In this document: positions 43,954 through 52,099 of the stretch, in pieces | How the letters are laid out: each line of letters opens with the position of its first letter | How positions within the stretch are numbered: position 1 is the stretch's first letter | Assembly: GCA_965212545.1 (NCBI GenBank) | Contig: CBDBVB010000035.1 | Coordinates: forward strand, 1-64,000 | Direction of reading: 5' to 3' | Source: JABDIP01 sp965212545 | Lineage (GTDB): Bacteria; Pseudomonadota; Alphaproteobacteria; DSM-16000; Inquilinaceae | DNA: 64,000 nucleotides | The notes under the pieces: generated by a model | Database searches by the model: none | What the model was told of the DNA's origin: nothing | The model's input: only the letters and a program-made list of their open reading frames with translations | Translations under genes and position numbers: made by a program

Positions 43954-44817
43954 ATGGAGTGGCTGAACGCGATCGTACAGGGCACGCTGCTCGGAGGGCT
44001 TTACGCGCTCTTCGCGGCGGGGCTGTCGCTTATCTTCGGGGTGATGAGGCTCGTCAATATCGCCCACGGCGACCTGATCGTTCTGGCCGCATATCTCGGG
44101 CTGACCACCACTGTGGCCCTGGGACTGCACCCGCTTGCCGCACTTGTGATCGTGGTCCCCGCCATGGCCGCAATCGGTTACGCGCTACAGCGCGGCGTGC
44201 TCAATCAGACGCTCGGCGACGACCTGCTGCCGCCGTTGCTGGTGACTTTCGGCCTGTCTGTCATCATCCAGAACGCGCTACTGGAGGTCTACTCCGCCGA
44301 CCCGCAGAAGATGGACGCCGGCGCTCTGGAGACGGCGAGCGTCGTAATTGGCGGGATGGCGCTGGGTGTGCTGCCGCTACTGACCTTCGCCGTCGCTGTC
44401 GCGGTGATCGCCGGTCTCCAGTGGACTTTCTACCGCACCGCGCTCGGCCGGGCGTTCCGTGCGGTCTCCGACAATCAGGACATCGCCCAGTTGATGGGGC
44501 TCAACAAGCGCCATGTCTTCGGGCTCGCCATGGCGCTGGCGTTGGCCGTGACTGCGGTGGCCGGCATCCTGCTTGGCATTCGCACGAGCTTTGACCCCTC
44601 GATCGGCGGCGGGCGGCTGATCTTCGGCTTCGAGGCCGTCATCATCGGGGGGCTGGGCAACCTCTGGGGCACGCTTGCGGGCGGTGTCATCCTCGGCGTC
44701 GCGCAGACGGTCGGGGCCAAGATCGACCCCGGCTGGCAGCTCCTCTCCGGTCATATTGCCTTTATTCTTATCCTCGCTCTGCGCCCGAGCGGCCTGTTCC
44801 CGAGGGTGTCCGGATGA
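43954..44817 (+). CDS. Branched-chain-type ABC permease, LivH-like
   Basis: A 287-residue, roughly eight-helix permease. NAIVQGTLLGGLYALFAAGL and VMRLVNIAHGDLIVLAAY at the N-terminus are LivH hallmarks; the EAA-like region is GRAFRAVSDNQDIAQLMGLN near residue 165. The ATG at 43954 lies one base after the livF stop. Its stop overlaps the LivM start (ATGA). Confidence 0.92.
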   Translation: MEWLNAIVQGTLLGGLYALFAAGLSLIFGVMRLVNIAHGDLIVLAAYLGLTTTVALGLHPLAALVIVVPAMAAIGYALQRGVLNQTLGDDLLPPLLVTFGLSVIIQNALLEVYSADPQKMDAGALETASVVIGGMALGVLPLLTFAVAVAVIAGLQWTFYRTALGRAFRAVSDNQDIAQLMGLNKRHVFGLAMALALAVTAVAGILLGIRTSFDPSIGGGRLIFGFEAVIIGGLGNLWGTLAGGVILGVAQTVGAKIDPGWQLLSGHIAFILILALRPSGLFPRVSG

Positions 44818-45833
44818 CCTGGCAGGACATGCACGTCACCCGCACGTCGCGTGCCGCCCGCGTCGCCGCCGTGCTGGGACTCATTGCCCTCGTCATCCTG
44901 ATCGCCGCGCCCTGGTGGGCAGGGCGGGCCGACATGCGGCTGATGGGCGAGCTATTCCTTTACCTGGCGCTTGCAAGCCTCTGGAACCTCATGGCGGGCT
45001 ATGCCGGTCTCGTCTCGGTCGGCCAGCAAGCCTATGTGGGATTCGGCGGCTACATGCTCTTTGCGCTGACGATGTTCGGCGGTCTGCATCCGATCGCAGC
45101 CATTGCCGCCGCCGGCGCTCTGGGGGCACTGATCTCGATTCCCGTCGCCACGTTGATCTTCCGGCTGCGGGGCGCCTATTTCGCCATCGGCACCTGGGTC
45201 ATGGCCGAAATCTTCCGGCTTTCCTTCGCGCAGGTGTCCGCCCTCGGTGGCGGCTCCGGGTCGTCGCTGCCGGTGGCCGTCGTCAAGTCGCTCGCCGACT
45301 CCCGCCAGACGCGGGAATGGCTCAGCTACTGGCTGGCCCTCGGCGCGGCCGTCCTCGTCGTGGTGGCTGTCTACCTGTTCCTGCGTTCGCGCAAGGGCCT
45401 GGCGCTCACGGCGATCCGCGACAACGAACTTGCCGCGGGCTCGCTCGGCATCGACATCTGGCGCACGAAATTCCTCGTCTACATCGTCACCTCGGCCCTG
45501 ACGGCGATGGTCGGCGCGCTCATCTTCCTGCAGAAACTGCGGATTTCCCCCGACGCCGCCTTCAGCGTCAACGACTGGACCGCCTTTGTCATTTTCATCG
45601 TTGTGATCGGCGGAATCGGCACGATCGAGGGCCCGATCATCGGCACGCTCATCTTCTTCGCACTCCGCGAGACGCTGGCCGATCTGGGCACGATCTACCT
45701 GATGGTGCTTGGCCTCGTGGCCATCGTCGTGATGCTGAAGGCGCCCAAGGGCGTCTGGGGCTTCATCCGCGCGCGTTTCGAACTGCAACTCTTCCCGCTC
45801 AGCTTCCGCGTCCAGCGGATGACCGACAGATAA
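44814..45833 (+). CDS. Branched-chain-type ABC permease, LivM-like
   Basis: A 339-residue permease with the LivM pattern: YLALASLWNLMAGYAGLVSV near residue 45, RLRGAYFAIGTWVMAEIFRL near 118, and the EAA-like loop GLALTAIRDNELAAGSLGID near 195. It completes the LivJGFHM-type importer. Eleven bases separate it from the BKACE gene, so transport and cleavage are in one transcript. Confidence 0.92.
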   Translation: MTWQDMHVTRTSRAARVAAVLGLIALVILIAAPWWAGRADMRLMGELFLYLALASLWNLMAGYAGLVSVGQQAYVGFGGYMLFALTMFGGLHPIAAIAAAGALGALISIPVATLIFRLRGAYFAIGTWVMAEIFRLSFAQVSALGGGSGSSLPVAVVKSLADSRQTREWLSYWLALGAAVLVVVAVYLFLRSRKGLALTAIRDNELAAGSLGIDIWRTKFLVYIVTSALTAMVGALIFLQKLRISPDAAFSVNDWTAFVIFIVVIGGIGTIEGPIIGTLIFFALRETLADLGTIYLMVLGLVAIVVMLKAPKGVWGFIRARFELQLFPLSFRVQRMTDR

Positions 45834-45844
45834 GGAGCCCGACC

Positions 45845-46774
45845 ATGGCACGCCAGAAAACCGTGATCACCTGCGCCATCACGGGCGCGATCCACACGCC
45901 AACCATGTCGGACGCGCTGCCTTACACTCCCGATGACATAGCGACACAGGCCGTTGAGGCCGCCGAAGCCGGTGCATCCGTTTTGCATCTGCATGCCCGG
46001 AATCCCGAAAACGGATCGGTGTCCATCAATCCTGACGATTTCGCGGCCTTCCTGCCAAGGATCAAGCAAGCAACGGGTGCCGTCGTGAACATCTCGACGG
46101 GCGGCAGCTTGAAGAACACCATCGAGGAAAGGATCGCGCCCGCCCTGCGATTCTCACCCGAAATGTGCTCGATGAATATGGGCTCGATGAACTTCTCGTT
46201 TCATCCGTTGGCCAAACGGTACGACACGTGGAAATTCGACTGGGAGAAGGAGTATGTCGCGAACTCCGACACCTATATCTTCCGCAACACTTTCGCCGAT
46301 ATCAAAAACGCGGCGACACAGCTGGCGGCGCACAGCACCAAATTCGAGCACGAATGCTACGATGTCGGCCATCTCTACAATCTGAAATTCTGCATGGATA
46401 TCGGCCTCTTCAAGGCGCCGGTCTTCATCCAGTTCATCTTTGGCATCCTGGGCGGGATCGGCCCAGAGGTCGACAACCTGATTTTCATGAAGCGCACCGC
46501 CGACCGGCTGTTCGGCGAGAACTACCGCTGGTCGGTGCTCGGCGCTGGCGGAGCGCAGATGCCGCTGGCCACGACCGCCAGTCAGATGGGCGGCAACGTG
46601 CGGGTCGGGCTTGAGGACAGTCTGTTCATCTCCCGCGGCAAACTCGCTGAGAGCAACGCCAAGCAGGTCGCCAAGATCCGCCGCATCATCGAGGATCTGG
46701 GCTCCGAAGTCGCAACGCCGGACGAGGCCCGCGAATTGCTGGCGCTCAAAGGCGGTGACCGGGTTGGGTTCTGA
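45845..46774 (+). CDS. 3-keto acid cleavage enzyme (BKACE/DUF849), second copy
   Basis: A 309-residue BKACE. Motifs are CAITGAIHTPT, HLHARNPENG (His48, His50, Arg52), NISTGG, EHECYDVGHL and GGNVRVGLEDS. It cleaves a beta-keto acid with acetyl-CoA to acetoacetate plus a new acyl-CoA. It differs clearly from the carnitine-operon copy (for example HLHARNP versus HCHVRDP and EHECYDVGHL versus EAFDTGHLWF), so the substrate side chain is probably different. The frame extends far upstream through livM, but the ATG at 45845 with AAGGAG is the natural start. The partner dehydrogenase is at 40201-41127. Confidence 0.92.
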   Translation: MARQKTVITCAITGAIHTPTMSDALPYTPDDIATQAVEAAEAGASVLHLHARNPENGSVSINPDDFAAFLPRIKQATGAVVNISTGGSLKNTIEERIAPALRFSPEMCSMNMGSMNFSFHPLAKRYDTWKFDWEKEYVANSDTYIFRNTFADIKNAATQLAAHSTKFEHECYDVGHLYNLKFCMDIGLFKAPVFIQFIFGILGGIGPEVDNLIFMKRTADRLFGENYRWSVLGAGGAQMPLATTASQMGGNVRVGLEDSLFISRGKLAESNAKQVAKIRRIIEDLGSEVATPDEARELLALKGGDRVGF

Positions 46775-46789
46775 GCCGGGATACAAGAT

Positions 46790-47614
46790 ATGCCCCAGAT
46801 CGAACCGAAAGATCCGACGCTCAAGGCGCTGACTGGCCTGCAGCTCTGGCACGCCCCCATGTCCAGCTGTTCGCAGCGGGTGAGGATCGTGCTGGCCGAG
46901 ACCGGGCAGGACTACGTCAGCCATCCGATCGACCTGGAAAAAGACGAGCACGCAACCCCCAGGTACCAAGCGATCCATCCCAAGGGGCTGGTGCCGGCCT
47001 TTGTCGACAACGGACGGCTGATCATCGAGTCGATCGACATTATCCGGCATATCGCCGGCGAGGCCACCGACCTTGCCGCCACAAGCCCGCCGGAGCTTTT
47101 GCAGAGAGCCGACGAGGCGCAGGTGGACCTGAAGCTCTTGACGTTCGAGTTCCTGTTCCGCGCCGGTCCGCCGCCGTCCAAGGAAAAGGCCGAGGCGTTT
47201 CAACGAAACCACCGGAACGAATGGCTGAAACAGTTCCGCAAGGATTTCGCGGCCGGCTTCGACCGCGAGCGGCTCGATGCGGCAGTGACGCGCACCAATG
47301 CGGGATTCCGCAAGCTGGACGAACTGCTGTCTGACGGCCGGACCTATCTGGCGGGCGACAGCTTCTCGCTCGCCGATATCGCCTGGATGCCGAACGTGCA
47401 CCGTTTCAGCCTCATGGGCTGGCCGTTCGAGCGCACGCCGCATCTCAAGGCCTGGTTCGACCGGGTGTCGATCCGGCCGAGTTACCGGACCGCGCTGCTC
47501 GACTGGCAGAACGAGCACGCCGCTGGTGCTTTCTCAGCCTACACCGAAAAAAGGCGAGCCGAGGGGACCGACATCCGCACCTTCGGAGACCTGCAAGACA
47601 CAACGCGCGTTTGA
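46790..47614 (+). CDS. Glutathione S-transferase family protein
   Basis: A 274-residue GST-fold protein. The N-terminal thioredoxin-like domain has LWHAPMSSCSQRVRIVLAET (Ser26/Cys27 in the active-site position), the cis-proline loop GLVPAFVDNG and IIESIDIIRHI for glutathione binding. The helical domain contains SFSLADIAWMP, the conserved N-capping/hydrophobic-staple region. It might isomerise, dehalogenate or cleave an ether, or be structural. It lies 15 bases after the BKACE gene and 36 before the TRAP receptor, inside the array. Confidence 0.85.
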   Translation: MPQIEPKDPTLKALTGLQLWHAPMSSCSQRVRIVLAETGQDYVSHPIDLEKDEHATPRYQAIHPKGLVPAFVDNGRLIIESIDIIRHIAGEATDLAATSPPELLQRADEAQVDLKLLTFEFLFRAGPPPSKEKAEAFQRNHRNEWLKQFRKDFAAGFDRERLDAAVTRTNAGFRKLDELLSDGRTYLAGDSFSLADIAWMPNVHRFSLMGWPFERTPHLKAWFDRVSIRPSYRTALLDWQNEHAAGAFSAYTEKRRAEGTDIRTFGDLQDTTRV

Positions 47615-47650
47615 AACGCGGATCAGCCAATCCAATCAGGAGGAAATGAC

Positions 47651-48667
47651 ATGAAGACCAAACTCTTGCTTTCCGCTCTGGCAATCACCTTGTCCGCGAC
47701 CGCGGCCCAGGCGAACACCCGCCTGCTGGTGAACTGCTTCTGGCCCCCTAGCCATCACGTCTGCTCCGAGCGGCTGCCGGCCTGGCTGGCGGAGGTCGAG
47801 CGCGTGACTGAGGGCCGGGTCAAGGGCAACATCGTGCCCAGGTCGGTCGCGCCGCCGCCCGAGCAGTTGTCGTCGGTCGAAAAGGGGCTGGCCGACGTCG
47901 CGGTGCAGTTCAACGGCTTGATCCAGAACCGTGTGAAGGGCCCGCTGGTCGCAATGCAACCCTTCGTCGGCGTCAACGACGCGGAGGCGATGAGCATCGC
48001 GTTGTGGGAGACCAACCGCGAGCTGTTTCCTGACGAATTCGATACCGTGCACCTGCTGTCTCAATTCGTGATCTCGCCCGGCCAGCTCTACAGCCAGACC
48101 GACACGCCAATCAATTCGGTGGAAGAGCTCGCCTCGCGCAAGATCTGGGCGCTGCCCGGGCCGCTTGCCGACATCACTAAGAACTTCGGGGCGGGTGTAG
48201 TCTCGACCCCGGCGGTGCGGTCGAACGAGATCATCTCGCGCGGCGTCGTGGACGGCCATCTGGGGCTCGACGCCCAGGCGCTCCGCGCCTTTCAACTGAT
48301 GCCCTACACCAAGTCCAATACCCAGTTCGCTACGCCGTTCTACACCACTTCGTTCTCGATGTTCATCAGCAAGGACAAGTGGGCGGAAATCTCGCCCGAG
48401 GACCAGGCGGCGATCATGGAAGTCAGCGGCGCCAAGCTGGCCGCTGAATTCGGGGCAAGCTGGGATGCTCAGAACGCGGCGGCCGAGGCCGGCTATGCCG
48501 ACGCAGGCATCACCATCGTCCAGGCCGACCCCGCCTTCGAACAGGCGCTAATCGACGCTTCGCGCTTCGTCACAGAGAAGTGGCTGGAAGACGCGACGGC
48601 CGCCGGCATCGACGCCGCCGGGGCGCTGGAGTTCTACAAGTCCCGCCTGGCCGCGCTGACGAACTGA
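47651..48667 (+). CDS. TRAP transporter substrate-binding protein (DctP-family), second system
   Basis: A 338-residue periplasmic receptor with a Sec signal peptide (KLLLSALAITLSATAAQA, cut before NTRLL). It has the TRAP-family fold, including IWALPGPLADITKNFGAGV and RSNEIISRGVVDGHLGLDAQ; the usual carboxylate-clamping Arg is not obvious in the first segment. CFWPPSHHVCSERLP near the N-terminus contains two cysteines and a PPSHH motif, unusual for DctP. The ligand may be atypical. GGAGG precedes the ATG. Confidence 0.88.
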   Translation: MKTKLLLSALAITLSATAAQANTRLLVNCFWPPSHHVCSERLPAWLAEVERVTEGRVKGNIVPRSVAPPPEQLSSVEKGLADVAVQFNGLIQNRVKGPLVAMQPFVGVNDAEAMSIALWETNRELFPDEFDTVHLLSQFVISPGQLYSQTDTPINSVEELASRKIWALPGPLADITKNFGAGVVSTPAVRSNEIISRGVVDGHLGLDAQALRAFQLMPYTKSNTQFATPFYTTSFSMFISKDKWAEISPEDQAAIMEVSGAKLAAEFGASWDAQNAAAEAGYADAGITIVQADPAFEQALIDASRFVTEKWLEDATAAGIDAAGALEFYKSRLAALTN

Positions 48668-48687
48668 AACCCGACCCGGAGACCGAG

Positions 48688-49185
48688 ATGGCCAGCAGCA
48701 TCCTGAACCGCATCATCCAGACGCTCGAGGTGATCTCGAGCGTCGTCCTGGCGGCAATGATGCTGCTGACTTTCGTCGACGTCATCGGCCGCTACCTCTT
48801 CGGCTCCCCGGTCTTCGGGGCGTCCGAAATGATCTCGACGATGCTGGCGCTGGCCATTTTCCTAGGCCTCGGGATCGCCAACGCGCGCGACAAGCACATC
48901 GCAGTCGAGTTGTTCGACACCCGCATCCGCAATCTGGCGCCGGGCCTCTACGATGCGGTGATCCAGGGCTTTTCCATCCTGGCGATGTGCCTCATCGTCT
49001 ACGTTCTCTTTCAGCAGGCTGTCGAGGCCGCGCATGTCAATTCGACGACCATCGTACTTGAATGGCCGTTGGCCTGGATCACCGGCGCCATTGCCGTGCT
49101 GGCGGCGCTCAGCGTCGTAAGCCAGATTCTCGGGCTGATCACCGGCGCCGCAAAGCTTGGCAGGCATCACCTGGAGGACGTGTGA
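48688..49185 (+). CDS. TRAP transporter small permease (DctQ-like), second system
   Basis: A 165-residue, four-helix membrane protein. Helix 1 is VISSVVLAAMMLLTFVDVIG with the family RYLFGSPVFGASEM segment; NARDKHIAVELFD matches the conserved R-x-x-H-I-x-V/E region of DctQ. ATG 48688 follows the receptor by 20 bases and its stop overlaps the DctM start by one base. Confidence 0.9.
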   Translation: MASSILNRIIQTLEVISSVVLAAMMLLTFVDVIGRYLFGSPVFGASEMISTMLALAIFLGLGIANARDKHIAVELFDTRIRNLAPGLYDAVIQGFSILAMCLIVYVLFQQAVEAAHVNSTTIVLEWPLAWITGAIAVLAALSVVSQILGLITGAAKLGRHHLEDV

Positions 49186-50480
49186 TGACGACCGCGCTTG
49201 TCGGCTTCGCCGCACTCCTGTTGCTCTGCTTCATCGGTTTTCGCGTCGGCTTCGCCACGCTGATCGTTGGCTTCGTGGGATTTGCGATGCAGCGCGGGTG
49301 GGGGGCCTCGTTCGCGATGGTCGGCCAGCAGGTCTTCCACGACAGCATGAACTACAACCTCAGCGTCATTCCGCTCTTCATCCTGATGGGCGTCTTCATC
49401 GTCCACGCCCGCATCAGCCAGGACCTCTACGACGCCGCCTATTCGGCGCTTGGCAAATTCCGCGGCGGGCTGGCGCTGGCCACCGTGCTGGCGGCGGGCG
49501 GATTTTCGGCCGTCTGCGGCTCGACGCTGGCCACGGCGGCAACGATGGCCAAGGTCGCGATGCCGCCGATGCGCAGCTACAATTATTCCGACCGGCTGGC
49601 CTCCGGCACCATCGCGGCGGGCGGAACGCTCGGCATCATGATCCCGCCCTCGGTGCCGCTGGTGATCTACGGGCTGATCGCCGAGCAGGACATCGGGCTT
49701 CTGTTCATCGCCGGCATCCTGCCCGGGCTGCTTTTGGTCACGCTGTTCCTGATCGCGGTCGGTATCACCGTCCGCCGTGACCCGCTGGCCGCGCCGCCGT
49801 CGCCGCCGCTGGAGCCCGACCGCCGGAGAGCCGCGATGCGCGGCACGCTGCCGGTGCTGGCCCTGTTCCTGATCGTTCTCGGCGGCATCTACACCGGCGC
49901 CTTCACCGCGACCGAGGCCGCTGGAATCGGCTCGTTCGGCGCGGCGGTGATCGCAGTGCTGCGCGGGCACCTGAGAACGCTCGGCGAATGGCGCGAATGC
50001 CTCGTCGACGCCACGACCACTACCGCGACGATCTTCATCGTGCTCCTCGGCGCCATCGTATTCTCGCAGTTCATCAACCTTTCCGGCATGCCGTACGACC
50101 TTCTCGATCTCGTGGACGCGTGGGAGCTGTCGTCCACCGGGCTCGTCATATTCGTCTGCTGCATCGCGATCCTGATGGGCATGGTGTTCGAGGCGATCGG
50201 TATTCTGGTCCTGCTCGTGCCGGTATTCCTGCCGGCGCTGTCGATCGCGGGCGTCGACATGATCTGGTTCGGCATCCTGGTGGTTCTGGTATCCGAGATC
50301 GGGCTCATCACACCGCCCATCGGCATGAATGTCTTTGTCGTCAAATCTGTTCTGCCGGATGTAAGGGTCGGCGCCATCTTTCGCGGCGTGACGCCCTATA
50401 TCTTCGCCCTTGTCCTGGCGCTGGTTCTCGTTCTGGCCATCCCGCAGATCGCCACGTTGCTCCCCGGCCTGATGAGGTGA
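49185..50480 (+). CDS. TRAP transporter large permease (DctM-like), second system
   Basis: A 431-residue, about 12-helix permease. Landmarks: VIPLFILMGVFIVHARISQD, GFSAVCGSTLATAATMAKVA, SGTIAAGGTLGIMIPPSVPL and LVSEIGLITPPIGMNVFVVK. It belongs to the dicarboxylate/mannitol-type DctM branch. The longer upstream frame lies inside dctQ and is rejected; ATG 49185 overlaps the dctQ stop. Only four bases separate it from the sulfatase-like gene. Confidence 0.93.
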   Translation: MTTALVGFAALLLLCFIGFRVGFATLIVGFVGFAMQRGWGASFAMVGQQVFHDSMNYNLSVIPLFILMGVFIVHARISQDLYDAAYSALGKFRGGLALATVLAAGGFSAVCGSTLATAATMAKVAMPPMRSYNYSDRLASGTIAAGGTLGIMIPPSVPLVIYGLIAEQDIGLLFIAGILPGLLLVTLFLIAVGITVRRDPLAAPPSPPLEPDRRRAAMRGTLPVLALFLIVLGGIYTGAFTATEAAGIGSFGAAVIAVLRGHLRTLGEWRECLVDATTTTATIFIVLLGAIVFSQFINLSGMPYDLLDLVDAWELSSTGLVIFVCCIAILMGMVFEAIGILVLLVPVFLPALSIAGVDMIWFGILVVLVSEIGLITPPIGMNVFVVKSVLPDVRVGAIFRGVTPYIFALVLALVLVLAIPQIATLLPGLMR

Positions 50481-50484
50481 CGCC

Positions 50485-52071
50485 ATGGCAAAGATCAAGA
50501 ACGTGCTCTTCATCATGGCCGACCAGCTTCGGTGGGATTACCTCGGCTGCTACGGGCACCCGCATCTGAAGACGCCGAACATCGACCGGCTGGCCGAAAA
50601 GGGCGTGCGCTTCGACCGGGCCTATGTCCAGTCGCCGGTCTGCGGGCCATCCCGGGCGTCGTTCTACACCGGCCGAACGGTGTTCAGCCACGGCGCGACC
50701 TGGAACCGCGTGCCCTTGCCCATCGGCGAGCTCACGCTGGGGGACTACCTGCGCCCGATCGGCGTGCGCACCGCCGTGGTCGGCAAGACGCATATGGTGC
50801 CCGACGCCGAAGGCATGGCCCGACTGGGTCTGAACCCTTCGACGGAGATCGGATTTGCTGTGAGCCAGCCGGGCTTCGATCCCTACGAGCGCGACGACGG
50901 GCTGCACCCGACGCCGCTTCTGCGCAAGAAGGGCGGCATGCTGCGCTACAATGACTGGCTGCGGGAGCGGGGCTACGAGGGCGAAAACCCCTGGAACGAA
51001 TACGCCAACGGCGCCGAAGGGCCGGATGGCAAAGTCCTATCAGGATGGCACCTGAAGAATTCGAACCTGGCCGCGCGCGTCAAGGAAGAGCATTCCGAGA
51101 CCGCCTATATGACCATGCGGGCCAAGGAGTTCATCAAGGAGACCGGCGACACGCCCTGGCTCTGCCACCTTAGCTACATCAAGCCGCACTGGCCCTACAT
51201 GGCGCCGGCCCCCTACCACGACATGTACGGGCCCGAGACCCTGCTGCCCGTGATCCGTGAAGAGGCGGAACGGCGGGACCCGAACCCGGTCTTCGCCGCG
51301 TTTATGGGGATGGAGGTGAGCCAGACCTTCTCGATGCAGGGCGCGCGGGAGACCGTGCTGCCCGCCTACATGGGACTCATCAAGCAGATCGACGACCACC
51401 TTGGGCGGCTCTTCGACTGGCTGGAGGAGACCGGGAAGGACAAGGAGACGATGATCGTCTTCACCTCGGATCACGGTGATTATCTCGGCGATCACTGGCT
51501 GGGGGAGAAGGAGCTCTTCCACGAGGTCTCGGTCCGGGTTCCGCTGATCATCCATGATCCGCGCGCAGAGGCAGACTCGACGCGAGGTACTGTCTGCGAC
51601 GCCCTCGTCGAGGCGATCGACCTGGTGCCGACCTTCATGGAAGCGACAGGCGCGCCGCCGGCTGGTCACCGGCTCGAAGGGTGCTCGTTGATGCCGCTCT
51701 TGCTGGGAGAGCGCCCGGATGACTGGCGCGACTCGGTGTTTTCCGAGATCGACTACGCTTTCTACGCTGCGCGCGAGACGGTCGGTGTCGGCCCCTCAGA
51801 TGCGCGTGGCTACATGCTGCGGACAGAGCGTTGGAAATACGTGCATTTCCGGCACTTCCCGCCACAGCTCTTCGACCTTGAAAACGACCCCGACGAGTTC
51901 AACGACCTCGGGCGCCATCCGGATCACGAAGCCGTCCGGCAGGAGATGCATGCACGGCTGTTCGACCGGCTGACCGCCCGCAAGAACCGCGTGACGATGA
52001 CCGACGATGGCGTGCGCGCCATGCGGCGGGACGAGGATACCTCGGGCATCATGATCGGGAAGTGGGGCTGA
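50485..52071 (+). CDS. Sulfatase-superfamily hydrolase (arylsulfatase or phosphonate monoester hydrolase)
   Basis: A 528-residue alkaline-phosphatase-superfamily enzyme. The formylglycine site is Cys53 in CGPSR (C-x-P-S-R signature, Arg57), with metal ligands Asp13-Gln14 (ADQLRWDY) and a C-terminal TSDHGDYLGDH. Overall length and segments such as YIKPHWPYMAPAPYHDMY and KYVHFRHFPPQLFDLENDPDE resemble phosphonate monoester hydrolases and related promiscuous sulfatases. It needs a formylglycine-generating enzyme. No signal peptide is visible, so it is probably cytoplasmic, acting on an imported ester. The next gene encodes a sulfate-type permease, which favours a sulfate ester. Confidence 0.87.
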   Translation: MAKIKNVLFIMADQLRWDYLGCYGHPHLKTPNIDRLAEKGVRFDRAYVQSPVCGPSRASFYTGRTVFSHGATWNRVPLPIGELTLGDYLRPIGVRTAVVGKTHMVPDAEGMARLGLNPSTEIGFAVSQPGFDPYERDDGLHPTPLLRKKGGMLRYNDWLRERGYEGENPWNEYANGAEGPDGKVLSGWHLKNSNLAARVKEEHSETAYMTMRAKEFIKETGDTPWLCHLSYIKPHWPYMAPAPYHDMYGPETLLPVIREEAERRDPNPVFAAFMGMEVSQTFSMQGARETVLPAYMGLIKQIDDHLGRLFDWLEETGKDKETMIVFTSDHGDYLGDHWLGEKELFHEVSVRVPLIIHDPRAEADSTRGTVCDALVEAIDLVPTFMEATGAPPAGHRLEGCSLMPLLLGERPDDWRDSVFSEIDYAFYAARETVGVGPSDARGYMLRTERWKYVHFRHFPPQLFDLENDPDEFNDLGRHPDHEAVRQEMHARLFDRLTARKNRVTMTDDGVRAMRRDEDTSGIMIGKWG

Positions 52072-52099
52072 CGGGCCTCGTTTTGACTTGGCCGCAAAG

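Noticed and set aside
44675..45844. An in-frame upstream extension of the BKACE gene to 699 codons
   Set aside because: The extension reads livM out of frame. The ATG at 45845 has AAGGAG and matches the family start.
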